A DNA stretch of 64,000 bases from Psychromarinibacter halotolerans (GTDB taxonomy: Bacteria > Pseudomonadota > Alphaproteobacteria > Rhodobacterales > Rhodobacteraceae). The DNA lies in the NCBI RefSeq assembly GCF_029168315.1, contig NZ_JARGYD010000005.1, forward strand, positions 1-64,000. Direction: 5' to 3'. The translations under genes and the position numbers were made by a program. Each line of letters begins with the position of its first letter. The stretch's first letter is position 1. Shown in pieces: positions 49,784-57,800 of this stretch. The notes below the pieces were generated by a model. That model was not told where the DNA came from, did no database searches, and saw only the letters and a list, made by a program, of their open reading frames with translations.

Positions 49784-52700
49784 CGGGTGGCCTGCGCAGG
49801 TCTAGGGTCATCGGGAACTCGGGGTGCGGATGTTCGGGCGGTGGCGTGTATGCGCCGGGGGTATGCCCGTGCGCTTCGAACCGCGCAAGACGCCGCGCCT
49901 CGGCTTCGTTCGCGTTGACCGGGAAGGTGTCGTAATTGCGCCCGCCCGGGTGCGCGACGTGGTAGACGCAGCCCCCCAGCGCGCGGCCGGTCCAGGTGTC
50001 GTAGATGTCGAAGGTCAGCGGCGCGTCCACCGGGGTCACCGGGTGCATCGCCGCCGACGGCTGCCACGCCTTGTACCGCACGCCAGCCACCGACACGCCG
50101 CTTTCGTCGGTTGCGCGCAGCGGCACGCGGCGGGTGTTGCAGGTGACGATATAGCGTCCGGGATCGGCCGCCGTCAGCTTCACCTGAAGCCGCTCGGTCG
50201 AGCTGTCGGTGTAGCGCACGGTGCCGCCGATGGCGCCCGTCTCGCCCAGCACGTGCCACGGTTCCAGCGCCTGCCGCAGTTCGAGCGTCACGTTGCCGAC
50301 CGTGACCTCGCCGCAGAACGGGAAACGGAACTCTTGCTGCGCCTCGTACCAGTCGGACCGGAAGTCGAAGCCGTGCTGCCGCAGGTCGTCCAGCACGTCC
50401 ATGAAGTCCTGCCACACGTAATGCGGCAGCATGAACCGGTCGTGCAGCGTTGTGCCCCAGCGGGTGAAGTTGCCGCCGATCGGGCTTTGCCACATGCGGA
50501 CAAGAAGGGCGCGGATCAGCAATTGCTGGGCCAGCGACATGCGCGGGTCGGGCGGCATCTCGAAGCCGCGGAACTCGACCAGCCCCAAACGGCCGGTCGG
50601 GCCGTCGGGGGAATACAGCTTGTCGATACAGATCTCGGCCCGGTGGGTGTTGCCGGTCACGTCGGTCAGCAGGTTGCGCAGCAGACGGTCCGTCAGCCAC
50701 GGCATCGGCGGCGTGCCCTGATCCGGGTGCGGGATCTGGCTCAGCGCGATTTCCAGCTCGTACAGCCCGTCGTGCCGCGCCTCGTCGATGCGGGGGGCCT
50801 GACTGGTCGGGCCGATGAACAGGCCCGAGAACAGGTAGGACAGCGACGGATGCCGCTGCCAGTACAGCACCAGCGAGCGCATCAGGTCGGGCCGCCGCAG
50901 GAAGGGCGAATCCAGCGTGGACGCGCCGCCCACGACGACGTGGTTGCCGCCGCCGGTGCCGGTATGCTTGCCGTCGATCATGAACTTGTCGGCGCCAAGG
51001 CGGCACTGGCGTGCCTCGTCATAGACGCCTTCGGTGATCGCCTTGCAGTCGTCCCAGGACCGGGCGGGGTGAATGTTCACCTCGATCACGCCGGGGTCGG
51101 GGGCGACGCGGATCACGTTCATGCGCGGGTCGCTGGGGGGCGAGTAGCCTTCGATGTGGATCGGCAGACCCAGTTCCTCGGCGGTGTCCTCGGCCGCGGC
51201 CAGCAGTTCGAGATAGTCCTCGACCGCCTCGACCGGCGGCATGAACAGGCACAGGCGACCGTCGCGCGGCTCGATCGCGATGGCTGTGCGGACCTCGCCG
51301 CCCTCCGGGTCGACGCCCTGTTCCACGATCGTCTGGCGCGGCCCCGCATCGCGGGCGGCGCTGACCGGCTGGGTGTGATCCGAGGATACCTCGGGCACCA
51401 TGTCGGCCTTTTGCTCGGCCTCTTCCTCGGCGATGCGCTGAAGTTCTTCCAGCAGCTTCTCGCGCCGTCCCGCAAGCGCGGCGTGGGGGTCGGGCAGCTC
51501 GCCCTCGATGACCGACGGATCGGCAGGGTAGGTGTAAGGATAGGCCGACGGGGACACATGCGGCAGCGAACCCAGCGGCAGGCGGAAGCCAACGGGGCTG
51601 TCACCGGGCACAAGGAACAGGTGGCCGCGTCGCGTCTTCCAGTACTCGCTGCGCCAGCGGGTCGAGGGCTGCGCCTTCGATTGCCAGCGTTGCAGGGGCA
51701 GGGCATAGCCCGCCGGGTTTTCCAGCCCTCGGCTGAACACGCGGGCGATCCGGGCGCGCGCCTCGGGGTCCTTCAGCTTGCTGTCCTCGGGCGTGACGTT
51801 GGGCGGCAGTTCGCCCTCTTTCAGGATCCACTCTGCCGGGTCTTCGTAGGTCGGCTGAACGTGGCCGGGGTCGACGCCCAGCCGTTCGGCAAAGCCGGTC
51901 AGGAACTTGTCGGCGTTGTCCGGCGTCGCCGTGTCCTGCTTTTCCTCGGTCGCGATCAGCGTTTCGTTCTTCCAGATCGGCTTGCCGTCGGTGCGCCAGT
52001 ACAGGCTGAAGGTCCAGCGCGGCAGCGTCTCGCCCGGGTACCACTTGCCCTGACCGTAGTGCAGGAACCCGCCCGGCGCGAAGCGGTCGCGCAGGCGCCG
52101 GATCAGCGTATCGGCCAGCGCGCGTTTCTGCGGGCCGACGGCGGCGGTGTTCCATTCGTCCGACTCGAAGTCGTCGATCGACACGAAGGTCGGCTCGCCC
52201 CCCATCGTCAGCCGCATGTCCGCGTCGCGGATCGCCGCATCGACCTTGTCGCCCAGCCGGTCGAGGTCGTCCCAAGCCTCTTCCGAGAAGGGCTTGGTGA
52301 TGCGCGGGTGCTCGGCGGTGCGCGTCACCTGCATGTCGAACGAGAAATCGACCTCGGCGAACGTGGCCATGCCGCTGATCGGCGCGGCATTTCGATAGTG
52401 CGGGGTCGCGGCCAGCGGGATGTGGCTTTCGCCGGTCAGCAGGCCAGAGGTCGGATCGACGCCGATCCAGCCCGCGCCGGGGATATAAGCCTCGCACCAC
52501 GCGTGCAGGTCGGTGAAGTCATGGTCGGTCCCTGCCGGGCCGTCCAGCGCCACAAGATCGGGTTTCAACTGGATCAGGTAGCCCGAGCAGAACCGGGCCG
52601 CGATGCCAAGATGCCGCAGCACGTTGACCAGCAGCCACGAAGTGTCGCGGCACGATCCCTTGCCGATCTCTAGCGTCTGTTCCGGTGCCTGCACCCCCGG

Positions 52701-53189
52701 TTCCATGCGGATGACGTAGCCGATCTCTTTCGACAGCCGGGTATTCAGGTTCACGATCAGGTCGACCGTGTTGATGTCCTTGGTGTCGATCGAGGCCACG
52801 AAATCCTTCACCCGCGGCGTTATCGGCTCGGGTTTTAGGTAGATCGACAGGTCGTCCTGGATCGCCTCGTCATAGGTGAACGGATAGGCTTCGGCGGATT
52901 CCTCGACGAAGAAATCGAACGGGTTGTAAACCGACATGTCGGCGGTCAGGTCGACCTCGATCTTGAACTCCATGACCGGGTCGGGAAACACGAACCGCGC
53001 CTGCCAGTTGCCGTAAGGGTCCTGCTGGTGGTTCACGAAATGCCCGCCGGGCGAAACCTTCAGCGAATGCGACAGCACCGGGGTCCGGCTGTGCGGCGCA
53101 GGTCGAAGCCGGATGATCTGCGGGCCAAGCGTGACCGGGCGGTCGTACTTGTAGTGCGTCAGGTGGTAGATGGATGCCGTGATCGCCAT
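49776..53189 (-). CDS. Large transglutaminase / DUF2126 protein
   Basis: The 1137-residue cytoplasmic protein starts with a bacterial transglutaminase N domain and a transglutaminase core: Cys180 (GKGSCRDTSW), His229 (DLHAWCEAY) and Asp245 (GVDPTSG). The remaining 800 residues are DUF2126, with GGEPTFVSIDDFES, QGKWYPGE, DGKHTGTGGGNHVVVGG and EFRGFEMPPDPRM. DUF2126 resembles glutamine synthetase/ATP-dependent ligase-like folds. Start 53189 is preferred; an earlier in-frame start lacks coding character. It heads the three-gene operon. Confidence 0.92.
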   Translation of the reverse strand: MAITASIYHLTHYKYDRPVTLGPQIIRLRPAPHSRTPVLSHSLKVSPGGHFVNHQQDPYGNWQARFVFPDPVMEFKIEVDLTADMSVYNPFDFFVEESAEAYPFTYDEAIQDDLSIYLKPEPITPRVKDFVASIDTKDINTVDLIVNLNTRLSKEIGYVIRMEPGVQAPEQTLEIGKGSCRDTSWLLVNVLRHLGIAARFCSGYLIQLKPDLVALDGPAGTDHDFTDLHAWCEAYIPGAGWIGVDPTSGLLTGESHIPLAATPHYRNAAPISGMATFAEVDFSFDMQVTRTAEHPRITKPFSEEAWDDLDRLGDKVDAAIRDADMRLTMGGEPTFVSIDDFESDEWNTAAVGPQKRALADTLIRRLRDRFAPGGFLHYGQGKWYPGETLPRWTFSLYWRTDGKPIWKNETLIATEEKQDTATPDNADKFLTGFAERLGVDPGHVQPTYEDPAEWILKEGELPPNVTPEDSKLKDPEARARIARVFSRGLENPAGYALPLQRWQSKAQPSTRWRSEYWKTRRGHLFLVPGDSPVGFRLPLGSLPHVSPSAYPYTYPADPSVIEGELPDPHAALAGRREKLLEELQRIAEEEAEQKADMVPEVSSDHTQPVSAARDAGPRQTIVEQGVDPEGGEVRTAIAIEPRDGRLCLFMPPVEAVEDYLELLAAAEDTAEELGLPIHIEGYSPPSDPRMNVIRVAPDPGVIEVNIHPARSWDDCKAITEGVYDEARQCRLGADKFMIDGKHTGTGGGNHVVVGGASTLDSPFLRRPDLMRSLVLYWQRHPSLSYLFSGLFIGPTSQAPRIDEARHDGLYELEIALSQIPHPDQGTPPMPWLTDRLLRNLLTDVTGNTHRAEICIDKLYSPDGPTGRLGLVEFRGFEMPPDPRMSLAQQLLIRALLVRMWQSPIGGNFTRWGTTLHDRFMLPHYVWQDFMDVLDDLRQHGFDFRSDWYEAQQEFRFPFCGEVTVGNVTLELRQALEPWHVLGETGAIGGTVRYTDSSTERLQVKLTAADPGRYIVTCNTRRVPLRATDESGVSVAGVRYKAWQPSAAMHPVTPVDAPLTFDIYDTWTGRALGGCVYHVAHPGGRNYDTFPVNANEAEARRLARFEAHGHTPGAYTPPPEHPHPEFPMTLDLRRPPDV

Positions 53190-53453
53190 GAAATGCTCGC
53201 GCCCCTTTTTCCTTGGGATCAACTTTCCACGGTTTCGCGTGGGGGTACAACAGATTGCGCCGATCCCTTGCGGGGCCGCATCCCCCAAGCCCGAAATTTG
53301 GGCGCGGGGGTACGGCACAATTTTCCAGAAGATTGTGCCGACCAGAAATTTCTAGAAGTTTCTGGTGTCTGCTAAGCGGTGCCGTCCCGTGTGCGGACTG
53401 GAGTGCCGGTGTCGGTGCGGGTCTGGCCGGCGTGACTCAAACGCACCTGAATT
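53190..53453. other. Divergent intergenic region with palindromes
   Basis: The spacer between the DUF2126 gene and the ABC transporter genes is 400 bases. It contains three small inverted repeats between 53290 and 53366, listed separately. Otherwise it shows no coding frame with normal codon use and no RNA gene. Confidence 0.5.
53313..53366. repeat. Pair of nested palindromes of the TTCYAGAA family
   Basis: The first element, with outer stem CGGCACAAT/ATTGTGCCG (53313-53321/53332-53340), encloses AATTTTCCAGAAGATT (53319-53334). The second, with outer stem ACCAGAAA/TTTCTGGT (53341-53348/53359-53366), encloses AAATTTCTAGAAGTTT (53346-53361). Cores are 27 bases apart and each is a palindrome with one mismatch. 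A third copy follows meaB. They may be operators for the divergent genes or members of a repeat family. Confidence 0.5.
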
Positions 53454-53483
53454 TTGCTCATTCCCTCCGCATGAAGGTTAATA
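53454..53483 (+). promoter_or_regulatory. Possible promoter of the ABC transporter operon
   Basis: TTGCTC (53454-53459), an 18-base spacer and TTAATA (53478-53483) lie 106 bases before the substrate-binding protein gene. The -10 region (GTTAATAATTAG) is notably AT-rich. The match is moderate. Confidence 0.35.
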
Positions 53484-53589
53484 ATTAGGCATGGCTATTT
53501 GGGCGTACATTCCAGGCCGGGATTGCTGGACGCCGCAACGCGGTTCGAAAAATCTGCCTCGGGACGATTCACAGAGAGGAGAGAAGCTC

Positions 53590-54597
53590 TTGTTTCACCG
53601 TACCATCCTGACCGCCGCCGCGACCGTCGTCGCGCTGACCGGCGGAGCCATGGCGCAGACCAGCATGCCCTTCGCGCTTGATTGGAAGTTCGAAGGCCCG
53701 GCTGCCCCGTATTTCACCGCCATCGACGAAGGTTACTTCGCCGACGCGGGTCTTGAGGTCGAGATCACGGCGGGTTCCGGCTCGTTGGACGCGATCCCGA
53801 AGGTCGCCACGGGCGCCTTCCCGGTGGGCTTCGCCGACATCAACTCGCTGATCCGGTTCCTTGACCAGAACCCCGGCGCACCGGTCACCGCTGTCATGAT
53901 GATCTACGACGCGCCGCCCTTCGCCATCGTCGGCCGCAAGTCGCTGGGCGTCGAAGAGCCGAAGGACCTTGAAGGCAAGGTGCTGGGTGCCCCGCCGCCC
54001 GACGGTGCATGGGCGCAGTTCCCGATCTTCGCCGCCGAGAACGATCTGGACGTCGACGCCATCACCGTCGAGCCGGTCGGCTTCCCGACCCGCGAACCGA
54101 TGCTGGCCGAGGGCAACGTGGCCGCCGTTACCGGCTACAACTTCTCGTCCTTCCTGAACACCAAGCGTCTTGGCGTCGACGAGGAAGACATCAGCGTCAT
54201 CATGTACAGCGACTATGGTGTCGACCTGTACGGCAACGCGATCATCGTCAACACGGACTTCGCCGCGGAAAACCCCGAACTGGTCACCGCCTTCCTTGAA
54301 GCCGTGGGCAAGGGCTGGGCCGATGCCGTGGCCGATCCGGCTGCCGTCATTCCGAGCCTGATGGAGCGGAACCCCGCAGCCGACGCCGAGCTTGAGACCG
54401 AACGCCTTGCGCTGACGATCGACGGCAACGTGCTGACCGACTGGGTGCTGGAGAACGGCCTTGGCGGCATCGACCCGGCGCGTCTGGAAAGCGCGGTCGA
54501 GCAGATCGGCACCGTCTACGAGTTCCAGAACGAGCCCGACGTTTCGGCCTATTTCACCGACGCCTACCTGCCGGAAGAGCCGGTGATGCTGAAGTGA
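53590..54597 (+). CDS. ABC transporter substrate-binding protein (NMT1/SsuA type)
   Basis: The 335-residue periplasmic protein has a signal peptide (residues 1-22, ending GGAMAQ). It is of the NMT1/THI5-like or SsuA fold: ALDWKFEGPAAPYFTAIDEGYFADAGLEV, split here as FEGPAAPYFTAIDEG and DAGLEVEI, then GSGSLDAIPKVATG and EPVGFPTREPMLAEG. Relatives bind pyrimidine precursors, taurine or aromatic acids, and the ligand here cannot be read. TTG 53590 is preferred because AGAGGAGAG lies at the right distance and the signal peptide begins there. It starts a three-gene importer operon. Confidence 0.9.
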   Translation: MFHRTILTAAATVVALTGGAMAQTSMPFALDWKFEGPAAPYFTAIDEGYFADAGLEVEITAGSGSLDAIPKVATGAFPVGFADINSLIRFLDQNPGAPVTAVMMIYDAPPFAIVGRKSLGVEEPKDLEGKVLGAPPPDGAWAQFPIFAAENDLDVDAITVEPVGFPTREPMLAEGNVAAVTGYNFSSFLNTKRLGVDEEDISVIMYSDYGVDLYGNAIIVNTDFAAENPELVTAFLEAVGKGWADAVADPAAVIPSLMERNPAADAELETERLALTIDGNVLTDWVLENGLGGIDPARLESAVEQIGTVYEFQNEPDVSAYFTDAYLPEEPVMLK

Positions 54598-54667
54598 CGC
54601 GGGCGGGGGCGTGCTGACGCCCCCGGCCAAACTTATCTGCGCGCGGCGCCGCCCCCCCCTTTCCTGA

Positions 54668-54690
54668 CCCTCCCCCGCGCCGGGGGAGGG
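54668..54690 (+). other. GC-rich hairpin between the binding protein and ATPase genes
   Basis: A 10-bp stem 54668-54677/54681-54690 (CCCTCCCCCG/CGGGGGAGGG) with a CGC loop lies in the 177-base gap. It is followed by GACACGGGGG, with no T run. It may protect the upstream mRNA, giving more binding protein than ATPase. Similar GC hairpins are common intergenic repeats in GC-rich bacteria. Confidence 0.5.
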
Positions 54691-54774
54691 GACACGGGGG
54701 GAGAGCGGGCGCGCCGCCGGAGACCCGGGCGCGTGGGGATGCGCGCCCGGGGACCTCGTCGGGACGGACATGAC

Positions 54775-55572
54775 ATGACATCGATGATCGAGATTACGGG
54801 CGTACGGCACGCCTATAAAACGGCCGACGGCCCGCTGCCGGTGCTGAACGGGCTGGAACTGTCCGTGGACGAGGGCGGCTTCGTCGCCGTGGTCGGGCCG
54901 TCGGGCTGTGGCAAGTCCACCCTGACACGGCTGGTCGCCGGCCTGATGAAACCCGACGAGGGCGTCGTAAAGCTGCACGGCCAGCCGGTGAAGGGGCCGC
55001 GCGCCACCGTGGGCATGGCGTTCCAGAACCCGGTGCTGCTGGAATGGCGAACGATCCTGCAGAACGTGATGCTGCCCTTGGAAATCGTGCCGACCAAGAC
55101 CACCCGGAAACAGCAGGAAGACCGCGCGCGCTATCTTCTGGCGCTGGTGGGTCTGGAGGGCTTCGAGGACAAGCGCCCGTCCGAGCTGTCGGGCGGGATG
55201 CGGCAGCGGGCCAGCCTGTGCCGCGCGCTGGTGCATCAGCCCGAGGTGCTGATCCTTGACGAGCCCTTCGGCGCTTTGGATGCCTTCACCCGCGAGGACC
55301 TGTGGCAGACGATGCATCAGGTGAAGGCGAAAGAGCCGTTCACCGGCGTTCTGATCACCCACGATCTGCGCGAATCCATTTTCCTTGCCGATCAGGTCGT
55401 CGTGCTGTCGGGCCGTCCGGCCCGCACGCAGTACGTGCTGGATGTGCCGAACACCGGCCACCGCGACCTTGATCACCTGTATACGCCCGAGGCGGCTGAG
55501 ATGCTGGCGATCCTGCGTCACCAGATCGAGATCGCGCAGGGCCGCGCCCCCGCCGAGGAGACCCCGGCATGA
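54775..55572 (+). CDS. ABC transporter ATP-binding protein
   Basis: The 265-residue ATPase has Walker A GPSGCGKST, the Q-loop MAFQNPVLLEWRTILQN, the signature LSGGMRQRASLCRAL, Walker B LILDEPFGALD and the switch His in ITHDLRES. It is of the SsuB/TauB/nitrate type that energises import of small organic acids or sulfonates. ATG 54775 is preferred over a start 42 bases upstream. Its stop overlaps the permease ATG by 4 bases. Confidence 0.95.
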   Translation: MTSMIEITGVRHAYKTADGPLPVLNGLELSVDEGGFVAVVGPSGCGKSTLTRLVAGLMKPDEGVVKLHGQPVKGPRATVGMAFQNPVLLEWRTILQNVMLPLEIVPTKTTRKQQEDRARYLLALVGLEGFEDKRPSELSGGMRQRASLCRALVHQPEVLILDEPFGALDAFTREDLWQTMHQVKAKEPFTGVLITHDLRESIFLADQVVVLSGRPARTQYVLDVPNTGHRDLDHLYTPEAAEMLAILRHQIEIAQGRAPAEETPA

Positions 55573-56333
55573 ACCTGATGCGCCAGATCCTTGTGCCTGT
55601 CGTCGCCGTTATCGTCTTCCTTGGCCTGTGGGAGTTGCTGGTCTGGGCGAACGGCTGGCCGAACTACAAGATGGCCTCGCCGTCCGACCTGCCGCCGGCG
55701 TTTGCGCGGTACTGGGAATTGTTCTTAGTGATGGGCTGGCAGACGTTGTGGCGGACCGTGGTGGGGCTGCTGCTGGCCATCGTGGTTGGCGTCCTGCTGG
55801 GCATGGTCATGGGCTTTTCGCGCACCATGCGCGAGGCGTTGTATCCCCTGCTGGTCGGGTTCAACGCGATTCCGAAGGCGACCGTCGTGCCGATCGTGGC
55901 GCTGATCTTCGTGGGCAAGCACGACTTCAATACGGTGCTCATCGCCTTCATGATCTCGTTCTTCCCGATTGCCGTGTCGATCTCGATCGGGCTGTCGACG
56001 CTGGAACCGGAATACCGCGACATTCTGCGGGCGCTGGGCGCGTCGCAGGCGACGATTTTCTGGAAGATCGCGCTGCCGAAAACGCTGCCGGAGTTCTTCG
56101 GCGCGCTGAAGGTGGCGGTGACGCTGGCCTTCATCGGCACGAACCTGATGGAGATCGTGTCGCCGCACGGGCGAGGATTGGGGGCGTTGTTCGACAGCGG
56201 CAAGACGAATTCGGACTACCCGCTGATGTTCGCGGTCCTGATCGCGTTGGCCGCGCTGGGGATCCTTTTGTACTATATCGTGGTGGCGCTGGAGCGTGTT
56301 TTCGCCGGATGGGCAGAGCGGGCTCCGGGCTAG
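55569..56333 (+). CDS. ABC transporter permease
   Basis: The 254-residue inner membrane permease has about six hydrophobic segments. The conserved cytoplasmic loop is EYRDILRALGASQATIFWKIALPKTLPE (cut here to RDILRALGASQATIFWKIAL), which docks the ATPase. It is of the SsuC/TauC class. It is last in the operon, coupled to the ATPase gene by an ATGA overlap. A repeat module lies just after its stop. Confidence 0.94.
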   Translation: MNLMRQILVPVVAVIVFLGLWELLVWANGWPNYKMASPSDLPPAFARYWELFLVMGWQTLWRTVVGLLLAIVVGVLLGMVMGFSRTMREALYPLLVGFNAIPKATVVPIVALIFVGKHDFNTVLIAFMISFFPIAVSISIGLSTLEPEYRDILRALGASQATIFWKIALPKTLPEFFGALKVAVTLAFIGTNLMEIVSPHGRGLGALFDSGKTNSDYPLMFAVLIALAALGILLYYIVVALERVFAGWAERAPG

Positions 56334-56358
56334 GACGGCGCGTGGTTCGGGGCGGTGC

Positions 56359-56412
56359 GGGGGCTCTGCCCCCCGCGCGCCTTGCGCGCGTCCCCCGGGA
56401 TATTTTCAGACA
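56359..56412. repeat. GGGGGC-hairpin / CCCCGGGATATTT repeat module
   Basis: Hairpin GGGGGC/GCCCCC (56359-56364/56368-56373), hairpin GCGCGC/GCGCGC (56375-56380/56384-56389), then CCCCCGGGATATTTTCAG. It has the same plan as the left module at 18409. It lies between the converging permease and sugar kinase genes and reaches the kinase stop codon region. Confidence 0.6.
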
Positions 56413-57707
56413 GAAGAAGAGGCTTGCCGCCAGTCGGCGATGTAGGTCGCCGCGTTCTGAAGTGGCGTGACCGGCTGGCCTTGCGGCGGCGGCACGTCCT
56501 GCGGCCGGAACAGGCATGCGGCGCCCGCGCTGGTGCCGGTGGCGGATGGGATGGCCCATACCTCGTGGCCGCAGGCGGCGAGCATGGCGCACCACGCCGT
56601 GTTGCGGGCGAATGCGCCCTCAACAAACACGGGACCGGCATGGCCGAGGCTGGCGAGCGTGTCCGCCGTACGGATGGCGAGGGCGAAGCTGGCGGCGGCG
56701 GTTCGGTGGGGGCTGTTCGCGGTGGGTTCGGACGGGTGCCAGGTCGCGTCCGGCAGCGGCATGATCCCGTGGTCCAGCGTCTCTGACAAAGCGGTCGCAT
56801 CCGGGACCTGGCCGGCGGTTTCCGCGTAGATGCGCCCGCCGGGGAACATCGCCGCCGGCAGCGGTCGGCCAAGCGCGTCGGTGTTGAGTTGCGTGCCGGA
56901 CGGCGCGGTGGCGCCCGGGGCCATGACGACGATCCATGTCCCGGTAGAGACCACGGCGAAGGGCGCTGGGCGGGTCATCAGGTAGGGAAACAGCGACGCG
57001 TCGGAATCGTGGATGCCGCACAGCACCGGCGTATTCGGCGCGAGGCCGGTCCGGGATGCGATGTCCGGCAGGACCGGGCCGAGGACCTCATGGCAGGCGC
57101 GGACCGGCGGCAGGGTCAGGCCGAGGCGCGCGGCCAGCGGCGATGGCTGGTTCGTGTGGCTGTTCCACAGATCGGTGTGGGCGCCCAGGCTTGTGACTTC
57201 GCTGGCGGCCGTGCCGGTCAGGCGGAAGGCCCAGTATTGCGGCCAACACAGGAGGTGGGCCGCCCGCGCGGCAAGCGTCGGATCGCGCGACAGTTGCCAG
57301 TGAAGCTGTGCGCCAAGGTTCAGACCAACGTCCAGCCGGGGGCTGCCAGTGTCAGCTTGCGGTGGACGGATCGTGTCGTAGGCGGCAGCGACATCCGGCG
57401 GGATCGGATCGTCATAGACCATGACCGGCGCGGCCAGCGAACCGTCACCGTCCACCAGCGCGCCGCAAGCGCCGTGAGCGACGGGGACGATCCCGTGGAG
57501 CCCGTGTTCGGCCTGCATCTGGGCAAGGCCATCCAGCAGGAAGTGCCACAGGGCATCGACGTCGAAGTGCGGCCACGGAGGCCCCGAAACCACCGTGTTC
57601 GGGCGGCTGAGGACCGCGATCTCGGCCAGCGTGGACAGGTCGACCAGCACGAGTTTCGCGTTGGTCCGGCCGATGTCGAACACGGCGATGTTGCGGGGCT
57701 CCTCCAT
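56406..57707 (-). CDS. FGGY-family carbohydrate kinase
   Basis: The 433-residue sugar kinase has the ATPase-fold start FDIGRTNAKLVLVD, the substrate-lobe GAHTDLWN and the GIHDSDASLFPYL metal region. The second half has VSTGTWIVVMAPG and the FVEGAFARNTAWC motif. This variant is closest to rhamnulokinase- or fuculokinase-like members; the sugar is unknown. Start 57707 is chosen (MEEPRNIAVFDIG) after a GC-rich leader. It is divergent from the aldehyde dehydrogenase, so the two may share a sugar or aldehyde pathway. Confidence 0.88.
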   Translation of the reverse strand: MEEPRNIAVFDIGRTNAKLVLVDLSTLAEIAVLSRPNTVVSGPPWPHFDVDALWHFLLDGLAQMQAEHGLHGIVPVAHGACGALVDGDGSLAAPVMVYDDPIPPDVAAAYDTIRPPQADTGSPRLDVGLNLGAQLHWQLSRDPTLAARAAHLLCWPQYWAFRLTGTAASEVTSLGAHTDLWNSHTNQPSPLAARLGLTLPPVRACHEVLGPVLPDIASRTGLAPNTPVLCGIHDSDASLFPYLMTRPAPFAVVSTGTWIVVMAPGATAPSGTQLNTDALGRPLPAAMFPGGRIYAETAGQVPDATALSETLDHGIMPLPDATWHPSEPTANSPHRTAAASFALAIRTADTLASLGHAGPVFVEGAFARNTAWCAMLAACGHEVWAIPSATGTSAGAACLFRPQDVPPPQGQPVTPLQNAATYIADWRQASSSV

Positions 57708-57800
57708 GCGCGGCAGCGTGGCGGGCAGCGGGGGGCGCGTCAACGGCTCTGGTGCGGGGTCGGTGGCTGGCCTAGGACGGACGGGGCAAGGGAGGATCGC

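Noticed and set aside
47396..49918. A very long plus-strand open frame (about 840 codons) opposite the ATP-grasp/alpha-E gene
   Set aside because: It is rich in Arg, Gln, His and Gly, as expected for the antisense of GC-rich coding DNA, and has no domain. The minus strand encodes clear conserved domains.
49824..52673. A plus-strand open frame of about 949 codons opposite the transglutaminase/DUF2126 gene
   Set aside because: Same antisense composition bias; no recognisable domain, and it lies fully within a well-supported gene on the other strand.
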